Assembly (NCBI GenBank): GCA_947650365.1
Contig: CANTAL010000020.1
Coordinates: 682,001-746,000, forward strand
From: Chamaelirium japonicum
Taxonomy: Eukaryota > Streptophyta > Magnoliopsida > Liliales > Melanthiaceae
Direction of reading: 5' to 3'
Length of the DNA: 64,000 nucleotides
The notes under the pieces are model-generated. The model was not told where the DNA came from. It saw nothing but the letters and a program-made list of their open reading frames with translations, and did no database searches. The translations under genes and the position numbers were made by a program. Positions 55,976-63,072 of this stretch are shown here, piece after piece. Each line of letters opens with the position of its first letter. Positions within the stretch are counted from its first letter, which is position 1.

Positions 55976-58162
55976 ATGGTGTCCTTCCTCCAATCCAATA
56001 TCAACGTCTTTGCTTGGTGTTTCGAAGACATGCCTGGTATTAATCCAGATGACGCTTGTCATCGACTTGCGATCAAAGAAGAAGTGAAACCTATCAAGCA
56101 GAAGCCACGCACCATTCGACCAGAGCTACAAGTTGCTGTTCAAGAAGAAATCACCAAGCTACTCGAAGTAGGCTTCATCCGTGAAGTAGAGTATCCTACT
56201 TGGATCTCTAATATTGTTGCTGTTCCGAAGAAGAATGGGAAGGTCAGAGTCTGCATCGACTTCACCAATCTCAACAAGGCTTGCCCCAAAGATCCATTCC
56301 CCATGCCAAGGATAGATAGAATCGTCGATGCCACTGCTGGCTACGAGCTATTGTCTTTCATGGATGGGTATTCTGGGTATAATCAAATTCCTCTTCATGC
56401 TGATGATCAAGAGAAGACATGTTTTGTGACTAGTCGAGGTCTCTACTGCTATAATGTAATGCCATTCGGCCTCAAAAATGCTGGTTCTACCTATCAAAGG
56501 TTAGTCACAAAGATGTTCGAAGATCAGATCGGTCGTAACGTCAAAGTCTATATCGATGATCTCCTTACCAAGAGTTCCTCTCGAGGAAAACATTTATCCG
56601 ATCTGGAGGAAACCTTTCAAGTCCTCCGAAAGTATCGCATGAAGCTCAATCCAGCCAAGTGCGCTTTCGGAGTTCAATCTAGCAAATTCCTAGGTCATCT
56701 TGTGACCAGGAGAGGTATTGAAGCCAATCCCGACCAAATCCGAGCTATCCTCGACATGCCATCGCCTACCAATCGGAAAGAAGTTCAACGCCTCACTGGA
56801 AGGTTAGCAGCACTCAATCGATTCATCTTAAAATCTTCCGACAAGTGCAAACCCCTCTTCGACAAATTACGAAAGGCGGATACCTCCGGCTGGAGTCCAA
56901 TCTGTGAAGAAGCATTTCAAAGCATCAAGAAATATCTGGTGCAAGCTCCTATCCTGACTACTCCACTTCCAAAAGAAGACTTGTGGCTCTACCTCGCCGT
57001 GACCGATCAAGCAATCAGCGCGGTTCTAGTCAGTAGAAGAGAAGGCGTCGAGCATCCAGTCTACTACATCAGCCATACTCTCCTTCCAGCTGAAACTCGT
57101 TACTCAAAAACTGAGAAGGTCATCCTGGCCTTGCTCACTGCATCGCGCCGTCTCCAACCATACTTCGTCTCCCACCAGATCACTGTTATTTCAGAACACT
57201 CACTCAAAGATATCATCGACAAAGCTGGTCGAGCTGGTCGAATGACCAAATGGGTGATCGAAATGAGTGCTCTGGGGATTCAGTTCGAACCTCGCACTTC
57301 TATTAAAGGTCAAGATGTTGCTGATTTTCTAGCTGACTTTCCAGTTGAAGACCCCATCGCTTGGGAAGAAGATGTCGACATGCGCTTGGAAGATGAGGAT
57401 AATCCTCCAATCAATCTTGCAACAAAACTTGATCCAAGTCTCGAGGCTATTGCTGCAACTCCTCTATGGAAGTTATACACTGATGGAGCTTCAAGTGCGA
57501 TCGGTTCGGGAACTGGGATAGTCTTGGTATCCCCCGAACTTGATCATCTCCAGAAGGCCACTCTCCTCGGATTCACTGCCACCAACAACGAAGCCGAATA
57601 CGAAGCACTCATTTCTGGACTCGAGATGGCGAAATCCCTGGGAGTGGATCGGATTATTGTCTATAGCGACTCTCAGTTGATCATAAGGCAAATCAATGGA
57701 GAGTATACAGCTCGAGAAGAAAGAATGCAACTCTATTTGGCCTTAGTACGATGTCTTCAACAGCGTTTTACTGAGGCCGAATTCATTCAAATCCCAAGAG
57801 CAGAGAACCGAGAAGCAGATGCCTTAGCCAATGCTGCCTCAGTTCTTGGAGACTCACTCGGAGGAAGGCAAATACAGATCGATTATCAAGAAGTGCCCAA
57901 GACCATCCCCGATCAACAGATCCTTGCTACTACAAAAGGATCTGGGGGTGGAGATCAACTGACATCGATCCTCACTACTACGAGTGAGCTTGAAGACTGG
58001 AGACGATCAATTTTCGACTTCTTCGAGCATGGCAAAATGCCGGAAGATCCAAATCAAGCCCGAAGGCTTCAAAAGAAGCTCCCATGCTACATTCTGCAAG
58101 GAGAAGATTTATATTTCAAATCCCATAATGGGATATTGCTCAAGTGCCTTGGTCCCGAGTAA
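55976..58162 (+). CDS. pol: Reverse transcriptase, RNase H and second (archaeal-type) RNase H (728 aa segment)
   Basis: The open frame actually runs from 55868. Reverse transcriptase occupies about residues 35-225, with the CIDFTNLNKACPKDPFPMP block and the catalytic YIDD at 192-195 (56549-56560). Connection and the RT-linked RNase H follow (about 320-450): Asp344 and Glu380 are present, but the third acidic site is Glu407 (ISEHSLKD) rather than the classical Asp. A second RNase H covers about 498-625, with YTDG (Asp503), NNEAEYEAL (Glu541), YSDSQL (Asp565) and READALA (Asp615), all four residues intact. This extra domain is the hallmark of plant Tat elements, where it is thought to have taken over RNA removal. 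TAA at 58160 cuts the frame before integrase. Confidence 0.95.
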   Translation: MVSFLQSNINVFAWCFEDMPGINPDDACHRLAIKEEVKPIKQKPRTIRPELQVAVQEEITKLLEVGFIREVEYPTWISNIVAVPKKNGKVRVCIDFTNLNKACPKDPFPMPRIDRIVDATAGYELLSFMDGYSGYNQIPLHADDQEKTCFVTSRGLYCYNVMPFGLKNAGSTYQRLVTKMFEDQIGRNVKVYIDDLLTKSSSRGKHLSDLEETFQVLRKYRMKLNPAKCAFGVQSSKFLGHLVTRRGIEANPDQIRAILDMPSPTNRKEVQRLTGRLAALNRFILKSSDKCKPLFDKLRKADTSGWSPICEEAFQSIKKYLVQAPILTTPLPKEDLWLYLAVTDQAISAVLVSRREGVEHPVYYISHTLLPAETRYSKTEKVILALLTASRRLQPYFVSHQITVISEHSLKDIIDKAGRAGRMTKWVIEMSALGIQFEPRTSIKGQDVADFLADFPVEDPIAWEEDVDMRLEDEDNPPINLATKLDPSLEAIAATPLWKLYTDGASSAIGSGTGIVLVSPELDHLQKATLLGFTATNNEAEYEALISGLEMAKSLGVDRIIVYSDSQLIIRQINGEYTAREERMQLYLALVRCLQQRFTEAEFIQIPRAENREADALANAASVLGDSLGGRQIQIDYQEVPKTIPDQQILATTKGSGGGDQLTSILTTTSELEDWRRSIFDFFEHGKMPEDPNQARRLQKKLPCYILQGEDLYFKSHNGILLKCLGPE

Positions 58163-58756
58163 GCACAGGCAATCCTGATTGATATCCACTCTGGAGCTTG
58201 TGGGAATCATTCGGGAGGAAGATCTCTTGAAGCTAAGACTAAACTACAAGGTTATTACTGGCCTACAATGGCAAAAGATGCTCGACAAGTTGTTCAAAGA
58301 TGCGAGCCATGCCAACGACACGCTCGAGCTATCCATCTCCCTGCAGATGAGCTTCACCAACTATCAAGTCCCTGGCCTTTCCATCAATGGGGGTTAGATT
58401 TCTTGGGTCCTTTCCCTCCAACTCCGAGCAAGAAGAAGTATCTACTGCTGGCCACTGATTACTTTACCAAATGGGTTGAAGCTGTGTCCCTCTTCCGAGA
58501 GACTGACGACGAAGTGATCAAATTCATTCGGCACAACATCTTCTCAAGGTTCGATACACCTCAAGTTCTTGTTGCTGACAATGGAGCTCAATTCGACTCC
58601 GACAAGTTCCGAGAGTTCTGTCTGAACAACGGTATCAAGCTATTCTATTCAACTCCAAGATATCCTCAATGCAATGGTCAAGCTGAAGCCTCAAATAGAG
58701 CTATACTTGGTATACTCAAGAGGAAACTCAACGACAAGAAGGGATTATGGGAATAG
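58163..58756 (+). pseudogene. Integrase N-terminal zinc finger and catalytic core
   Basis: This directly continues the pol frame after the TAA at 58160. The HHCC finger is complete: His at 58187 and 58208, Cys at 58301 and 58310 (H-x6-H-x30-C-x2-C). The D,D35E catalytic core has Asp at 58397 (WGLDF), Asp at 58577 (ADNGAQF) and Glu at 58685 (NGQAEASNR), with exactly 35 residues between the last two. The residues are intact, but the reading frame is closed upstream by TAA and downstream by TAG at 58754, so no full integrase can be made. Integrase would insert the element cDNA into nuclear DNA. Confidence 0.93.
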
Positions 58757-59233
58757 GTCCTACCTGAAGTTTTTTGGGGGTATCGCACAACTCCGAGAAG
58801 ATCAACTGGGTTTTTGCCTTTTCGCCTAACATATGGATCAGAAGCAGTACTCCCAACAGAAAATATATCGAGTACTCTGAAAACCAGGGCAGTTGAAGAA
58901 GGGATCAATGTAGAACTTCGAGTCAATGATCTAGACTTCTTTGAAGAACTACGAGACCAAGCCTCCCTTCGTGTGGCCAAGTATCAGCAGAAGATCAAAC
59001 GAGCCTACGATGAGAAAGTCCACAAGAGACAGTTCCCAGTGGGCAGTCTAGTTCTCAGAGCAGTTTTCTACAACACCAAAGAACACAGCAGTGGGAAGCT
59101 TGCTCCCAACTGGGAAGGTCCGTATATCGTTGAATCAGTAGGAGGCAAAGGTTCTTACAGACTGATCTCACCAGAAGGAGATAGATTGCCTCGAGCTTGG
59201 AATTCTAGACACCTCAAGTTGTTCTATCCATGA
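58757..59233 (+). pseudogene. Integrase C-terminal domain
   Basis: Same frame as the core, after the TAG at 58754. It opens with the YRTTPR block typical of the end of the core, then a long helical linker, and ends with a GPY/F-type domain (NWEGPYIVE near 59110-59135, then RAWNSRHLKLFYP). The natural stop of Gag-Pol is TGA at 59231. There is no chromodomain-like extension, as expected for the Tat branch as opposed to chromoviruses. Confidence 0.9.
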
Positions 59234-59249
59234 TGTAAATTCTGTGATG

Positions 59250-59255
59250 AATAAA
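59250..59255 (+). terminator. Possible polyadenylation signal after pol
   Basis: AATAAA lies 17 bases after the pol stop in A/T-rich sequence. A full-length genomic RNA must run on to the 3' LTR, so use here would give a short mRNA. The motif may be chance. Confidence 0.3.
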
Positions 59256-59329
59256 GATCTCTTTCAAATGTTCAAATGTGCAAGTGTCCAGCTTTTCAAT
59301 TCAAGTTCTGAAGCAATTCCAAACTATCC

Positions 59330-59660
59330 ACATTCAAGTTACCAGGTCTTTTAACAAGTTTGGGAGTTAGAGTTGCGACTCAACCCCTTACTAGCAAATG
59401 TTAAACTGACCATATTCCAAGTTACCAAGTCTTTTAACAAGTTTGGGTGTTGAGTTGCGACTCAATCCCTTACTAAATGTTAAACTGACCTTCAAATTTC
59501 AATATTCAATTTCAATCAATTTCGATATCGTCTAACAGGTTTGGGTGCTTGAGTTGCGACTCAACTCCTCACATTCAAATGTTACACGAATTCAAGTTCA
59601 ATTTTCAAGTTACAATAAGTTTGGGTAATCGAATTGCGACTCGACCCCTTACATTTCAAA
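59330..59660 (+). repeat. Four diverged 80-100-bp repeats with a conserved hairpin
   Basis: Each copy has AAGTTTGGG, then a TTGAGT-TGCG-ACTCAA type hairpin (variants), then CCCTTAC and AAATGTTA. Hairpin centres are near 59374, 59456, 59555 and 59635, about 80-100 bp apart. The first two copies also share GTTACCA(A/G)GTCTTTTAACAAG. The repeats lie just after pol in non-coding DNA. A role in RNA structure or termination between the converging sense and antisense units is inference. Confidence 0.8.
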
Positions 59661-59854
59661 GATTGTATCTATTTTAATGCCATCCATAACACAGCATTCA
59701 AAGAGTTCAAACACAAGACATTCAACTCAAGAGATTCAATTTTCAAATATCAAAAAGATATCTTCTATTATCAAAAATTTGTCAAGTACAATGTCGAGCT
59801 GCTACATATCAAAAGTTTACAAGTATAAACAGCAAAGAAAAAGGCAGAAACACA
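59661..59854. other. A/T-rich spacer between hairpin repeats and antisense gene
   Basis: A-rich, ATTCAA/TTCAAA-containing sequence with no domain-bearing frame. It lies at the 3' end of the antisense gene and would hold its terminator and poly(A) region. I see no clear AATAAA on the minus strand. Confidence 0.5.
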
Positions 59855-60403
59855 TCAGGGCTTGGCTACGCTTGGAGCACGCGACTTCTCCCCTTCAGAT
59901 TCGCCACAAGCCCTGCTCGCAATCGAAGCTTTAGAAGATCGGACACTGCTGACATGTGCCCTGAGTGCCTCTGCCGCTTTCTCAGCTGTCTCCTTGTAAA
60001 TCTTGCATTCAGACAGCGCATGCTCCAACGCCTTCTTGGAAGTCTCCTCTTTGGCAGTAAAAGCAGCGTGTTGAGCAGCAAGTTGTTCTTTCAGCTCCTT
60101 GATCTCGTTGGCGCGACCACAGGACACGTCCTCAACCTTGACGATCCGATTCTTCAAGGATTCGAGTTCGTGACTCTGCGCCTCGCAACGGTCCTGCAGC
60201 CCCTTGATCTCCAGCTTCCCCTTGCGAATATCCTCGATCTTGGCCTTGAGAGAGGTTTTCTTCGAAGACAGGAGCTCCCTCAGCCTATCTCTCTCCTAGC
60301 TTACAGTCTTCAGTTCGGCTGTCAAACGGGATACCTCAGATGCGGCCTCCCGTTCTCCTGCCTTCCTAGAAAGAGAGCTTGTGATTCTCAAAACTGCTGA
60401 GCT
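59855..60403 (-). pseudogene. Antisense gene, exon 3: coiled-coil C-terminal part with one in-frame stop
   Basis: After the second intron the frame continues from 60403 to the TGA at 59855-59857 (183 codons including the stop). It is open except for a single TAG at 60296-60298. The sequence is almost entirely charged heptads rich in Glu, Lys, Leu and Ala (for example EIKELKEQLAAQHAAF), a long coiled coil, followed by a short Ser/Ala/Arg-rich tail. With the stop, the product would end at about residue 727 of 874 and lose most of the coil. Coiled-coil C-termini are common in Tat antisense proteins. Oligomerisation is inference. Confidence 0.7.
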
Positions 60404-60475
60404 CTGCAGATGGATAGAAAGTTAGAATTATTCCAAAGATACAACTCAAATATTCGTTCAAGAAGATACACATAC
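60404..60475 (-). other. Intron 2 of the antisense gene
   Basis: On the minus strand it begins GTATGTG at 60475 and ends ATCTGCAG at 60404 (72 bp), with a T-rich 3' half. It contains an in-frame TGA, and removing it joins two open frames in phase 0. Its length is near the lower limit for plant introns. Confidence 0.65.
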
Positions 60476-60612
60476 CACTACATCTAGCCTATCAAAGGCT
60501 TCTTCAAAAGTAGCTTCCGGAAGATTGCAAAGCTTCCGGATCATGCTAGTAGGGTGGTTGATGTCAACATCACCCAAGCTCTTCATCGTCGGAGTCGAGC
60601 CAGCAGGCGTAC
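60476..60612 (-). CDS. Antisense gene, exon 2
   Basis: 137 nt between the two predicted introns, open in the only frame that links both neighbours (entering in phase 1, leaving in phase 0). It encodes 45 complete codons with a HPTSMIRKLCNLPEATFEEA segment. This is predicted helical and leads into the coiled coil of exon 3. Support is the reading-frame fit plus GT-AG signals on both sides; there is no transcript evidence. Confidence 0.65.
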
Positions 60613-60695
60613 CTGCAATCGACACAAGAATTCAAAGGGTTAGAATATTTTCGAGCTTCAACGGCAAGGCAATCAAAGCAAGTTAGTACGGATAC
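60613..60695 (-). other. Intron 1 of the antisense gene
   Basis: On the minus strand it starts with CAG/GTATCC at 60695 and ends GATTGCAG at 60613 (83 bp), T-rich and with a CTAAC branch-like motif. Reading through it would add only IRTNLL-type residues and a stop at 60673, which is why an unspliced frame looks like a complete protein. Confidence 0.68.
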
Positions 60696-62634
60696 CTGAA
60701 GCCTCGACCTGAGGAGCCTTTCCCTTCCCATGGTCGGAGCTCTTACCCTTGGGGGTCGATTTCTCCTTGATGGGGGTTGGCTCTGGCAAGGGTTGGGGGG
60801 TAGCATCACCCACCCGGCTTCCTCTCTCCAAGTGAGCAGGAGAGGGAACATCCCGAGGAGGTGAGGCTCCCCCTTCGTCTTCTCGCCCGCTCGAATTATC
60901 GAGCCCTGCCACCATGGCAGCTACCTCCTCAGCCAGAGATCGTGAGGGAGGTGGGGGTTGTTCAACCTCCACACCCCCACTTGTAGTTGCCCCTTCGAGA
61001 CGGGGAACCTCGGGAGGTATCTGATCAAGGGGTGTAGGGTTGCTTCCAACCCCACCACTCCCCGATATCTTGATCTTGAAGCGAAGCGGGTTCTTTTTCA
61101 GCTCCCCGAAGTTATAGGTAGGAATCACCTTAGGGCCATCGCCCATTGCGTCCATTACCCCCTCCATCTTACGAGCCTTTGCCTCGTCTATGAGGATCGG
61201 CTGCGAATCCTCATCACCACCACCAGTGGGGGTGGGAGGAATTTCTTCCTCGCCACCCCCATGTCCTTGACCACCATCAGTGGGGGTGGGAGGAATCTCT
61301 TCCTCACCACCCCCATCGTCATCATCATCGTCTTCTCCATCTTCTTCCCCGTCGCTGCCTGTGCCCTCATCCTCCTCATCTCCACCTTCCTCCTCCCTCT
61401 CTACCTCCTCTTCTTCATCTTCCTCTTTCTTTTTCTCCTCATCCTCCTCCTGTTTGATGGGGATTTTTCTCTTCTTCTTCGCCGGGCCCCTCTGAATCAC
61501 CAATTTCTCCTCTGTGGGAAGTGCGCGCCTGGCTCCATAAGCCTTCTTTTCGAATCGAAGCCTTCTAACAATTTTTCCAGACTGAGGGTCCTCCTCATAA
61601 TCAGAGTAGATAACCTCGTTATCTTCGTAACGAAGCTTCGATTGGTGAAGGAGGTTGGCGTTGCCATGTTGAACCGGGCAATTCGAGAATTGCTTCCAAG
61701 ATCGAGTCCCGCTGGTCAACTCCAGAAAGAGATTATCAACAGCCCCCACCTGCTCCGGAGACCACGCGAGAGCTCCTCCTGCACTGAACATGTATGTCTC
61801 TTTATGCACCTTGTATCGGGGAACCTCCGGAACAGACATTGGAGTCCAGGCACCAGACACTGACAGCGGCCAGTCCGTGTAAAGTTTGTCGGAGCCAATG
61901 GTGTTAGCAATCGGGCGAAGGGCAGTGACACCTGTCAAGTAGTAGAACAGGCTATCCTTCCTCCAAGCCCATCGGTAATGGTAAAAGAAATACCCCAGCT
62001 CGATTCGGGCTTCTTCACCTTCAGGGAGGCTGGAGTAGCATTCCCTAAGCTCCTTCTGGAAGTCCGACTCTACGCGACAGAAAGCGTAGATGATCCTCCA
62101 GGAGTTCCCGGTAACCTGCCCGGGACAGAGACCGGAGGTGTTCAGCAACCTCGCGGCGAAAAGCGGCAGCGGAAGGCGCAGTCCACAGTTGAGCTGGCCG
62201 ATCGTGACGATGGTTCCCATCACTTGCTCCTTGCTCGCCCACGAGACAAAGATTGTCCGCCTATCAACGCCAAAAGCAGTTAGAACTCCAGGGAGCGCTG
62301 GTCGAGCCTTTCCCTCTGTGAAGCATGCCAGTAACTCCTGCAGCTTCGCCCTCTTTACATCTATAAGTTTACTGCCAATGTTGTACCCAAACACAGGCTC
62401 CGCCTCCAAAGGTAGCTGCGGGCAGAGGACAAACTTTGCCTTGGGGATCTGCTCTGGCCTTGACGGGGCAGAAGCGAATCCCACTCCTTGGTGCCTCTTG
62501 CCAAGTTGGCCAAGCTCGATCAATTCGGCCCTGCCTTTGCCTCGGCCCTTCAGAACAGAAGAGACCTCGACAACTTCCTTGCCCTTCCTCTTGGAAGGAA
62601 CTGCACTCTTCTTCGAACTGCCCGAAGACGCCAT
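60696..62634 (-). CDS. Antisense gene, exon 1: Tat extra protein with a Transposase_28-like domain
   Basis: A minus-strand gene inside the retrotransposon, opposite to gag-pol. I prefer the Met at 62634 (MASSGSSKK, good AAATGGC context) over the one eight codons upstream at 62658. Numbering from 62658: a basic N-terminus (SKRKGK, 22-27); residues about 130-290 resemble the putative gypsy-type transposon domain Transposase_28 (RLPLPLFAARLLNTSGLCPG, then TGNSWRIIYAF); a nuclear-localisation-like KKKRK at 394-398; a very acidic stretch at 402-455 with a run of Asp; two copies of GEEEIPPTPT; then a Pro/Ser/Gly-rich linker. Unspliced, the frame ends at 60673. Related extra genes are known in Tat elements and their function is unsettled. 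A nuclear DNA- or chromatin-binding role is only a guess from the basic and acidic segments. Confidence 0.82.
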
Positions 62635-62730
62635 TTGACCGATCGAAAGGAAGAACAAGAGAGTGGAAGCAAAGAGTCTGGACTTCGAAAAATTCTGAAA
62701 GCGTGAGGCAAAAATGACAGCGAGAAAGAC

Positions 62731-62735
62731 TTATA
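62731..62735 (-). promoter_or_regulatory. TATA-like box for the antisense gene
   Basis: On the minus strand the sequence reads GGGTATAAGTC, about 97 bases before the preferred ATG at 62634. This spacing fits a promoter with a 60-70 base leader. Support is positional only. Confidence 0.5.
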
Positions 62736-62762
62736 CCCGGGGTACAAAGGTACGCAAATCGA

Positions 62763-62778
62763 GAAGACACGTGTCTTC
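62763..62778. promoter_or_regulatory. Palindromic G-box upstream of the antisense TATA
   Basis: GAAGACACGTGTCTTC is a perfect 16-bp palindrome centred on CACGTG, the G-box bound by plant bZIP and bHLH factors. It lies about 30-45 bp upstream (minus-strand sense) of the TATA-like box. Confidence 0.55.
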
Positions 62779-62807
62779 ATCATATCAAATCGCGTGTTTT
62801 TGTAGGT

Positions 62808-62816
62808 ACACGTGGC
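62808..62816. promoter_or_regulatory. Second G-box / ABRE-like site
   Basis: ACACGTGGC contains CACGTG and the ACGTGGC core of abscisic-acid response elements. It is about 40 bp from the first G-box; paired sites like this are typical of ABA-responsive plant promoters. Function is inference. Confidence 0.5.
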
Positions 62817-63072
62817 ATCCATCCATAGCAAGCGCAAAATCAGGCGAACCGTCGGAACAGACGAAGCGTCAGACCCACCGGTCCACGTAAACCAACAATC
62901 CAAGCAAGCCACCGGTCTAAGTAAACCGGACCGCCGGTTTAAAGCCGCATTCAGGTGAACCGAAGATTCAGAGCAAAAAAAAAAATCAAACTCCATCGAT
63001 ATTCAAGACTGCCAAAAATCAAAAGAGACGAACAAGCTATACAACTTCCTCAAAAGTACAGGTTCAAGACTT
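62817..63072. other. Non-coding spacer with an inverted repeat and an A-run
   Basis: No gene is visible. TAAACCGG (62922-62929) and CCGGTTTA (62934-62941) form a perfect 8-bp stem with a 4-base loop, within a stretch rich in ACCGG/CCGGT. An 11-A run follows near 62974. The spacer separates the antisense promoter region from the 118-bp array. Confidence 0.6.

Noticed and set aside
59954-60400. 148-aa plus-strand frame
   Set aside because: It is the complement of the coiled-coil exon; the heptad pattern is on the minus strand.
60673-60695. Natural C-terminus of the antisense protein at 60673
   Set aside because: The last residues are encoded by what looks like an intron (CAG/GTATCC donor and GCAG acceptor), and the spliced frame continues cleanly for 45 codons and then into a coiled coil.
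60958-61863. 301-aa plus-strand frame
   Set aside because: It is the complement of the antisense gene's acidic region (runs of Ser/Leu/Phe from GAA/GAG/GAT repeats). It has no domain, and the minus-strand frame has a recognisable one.
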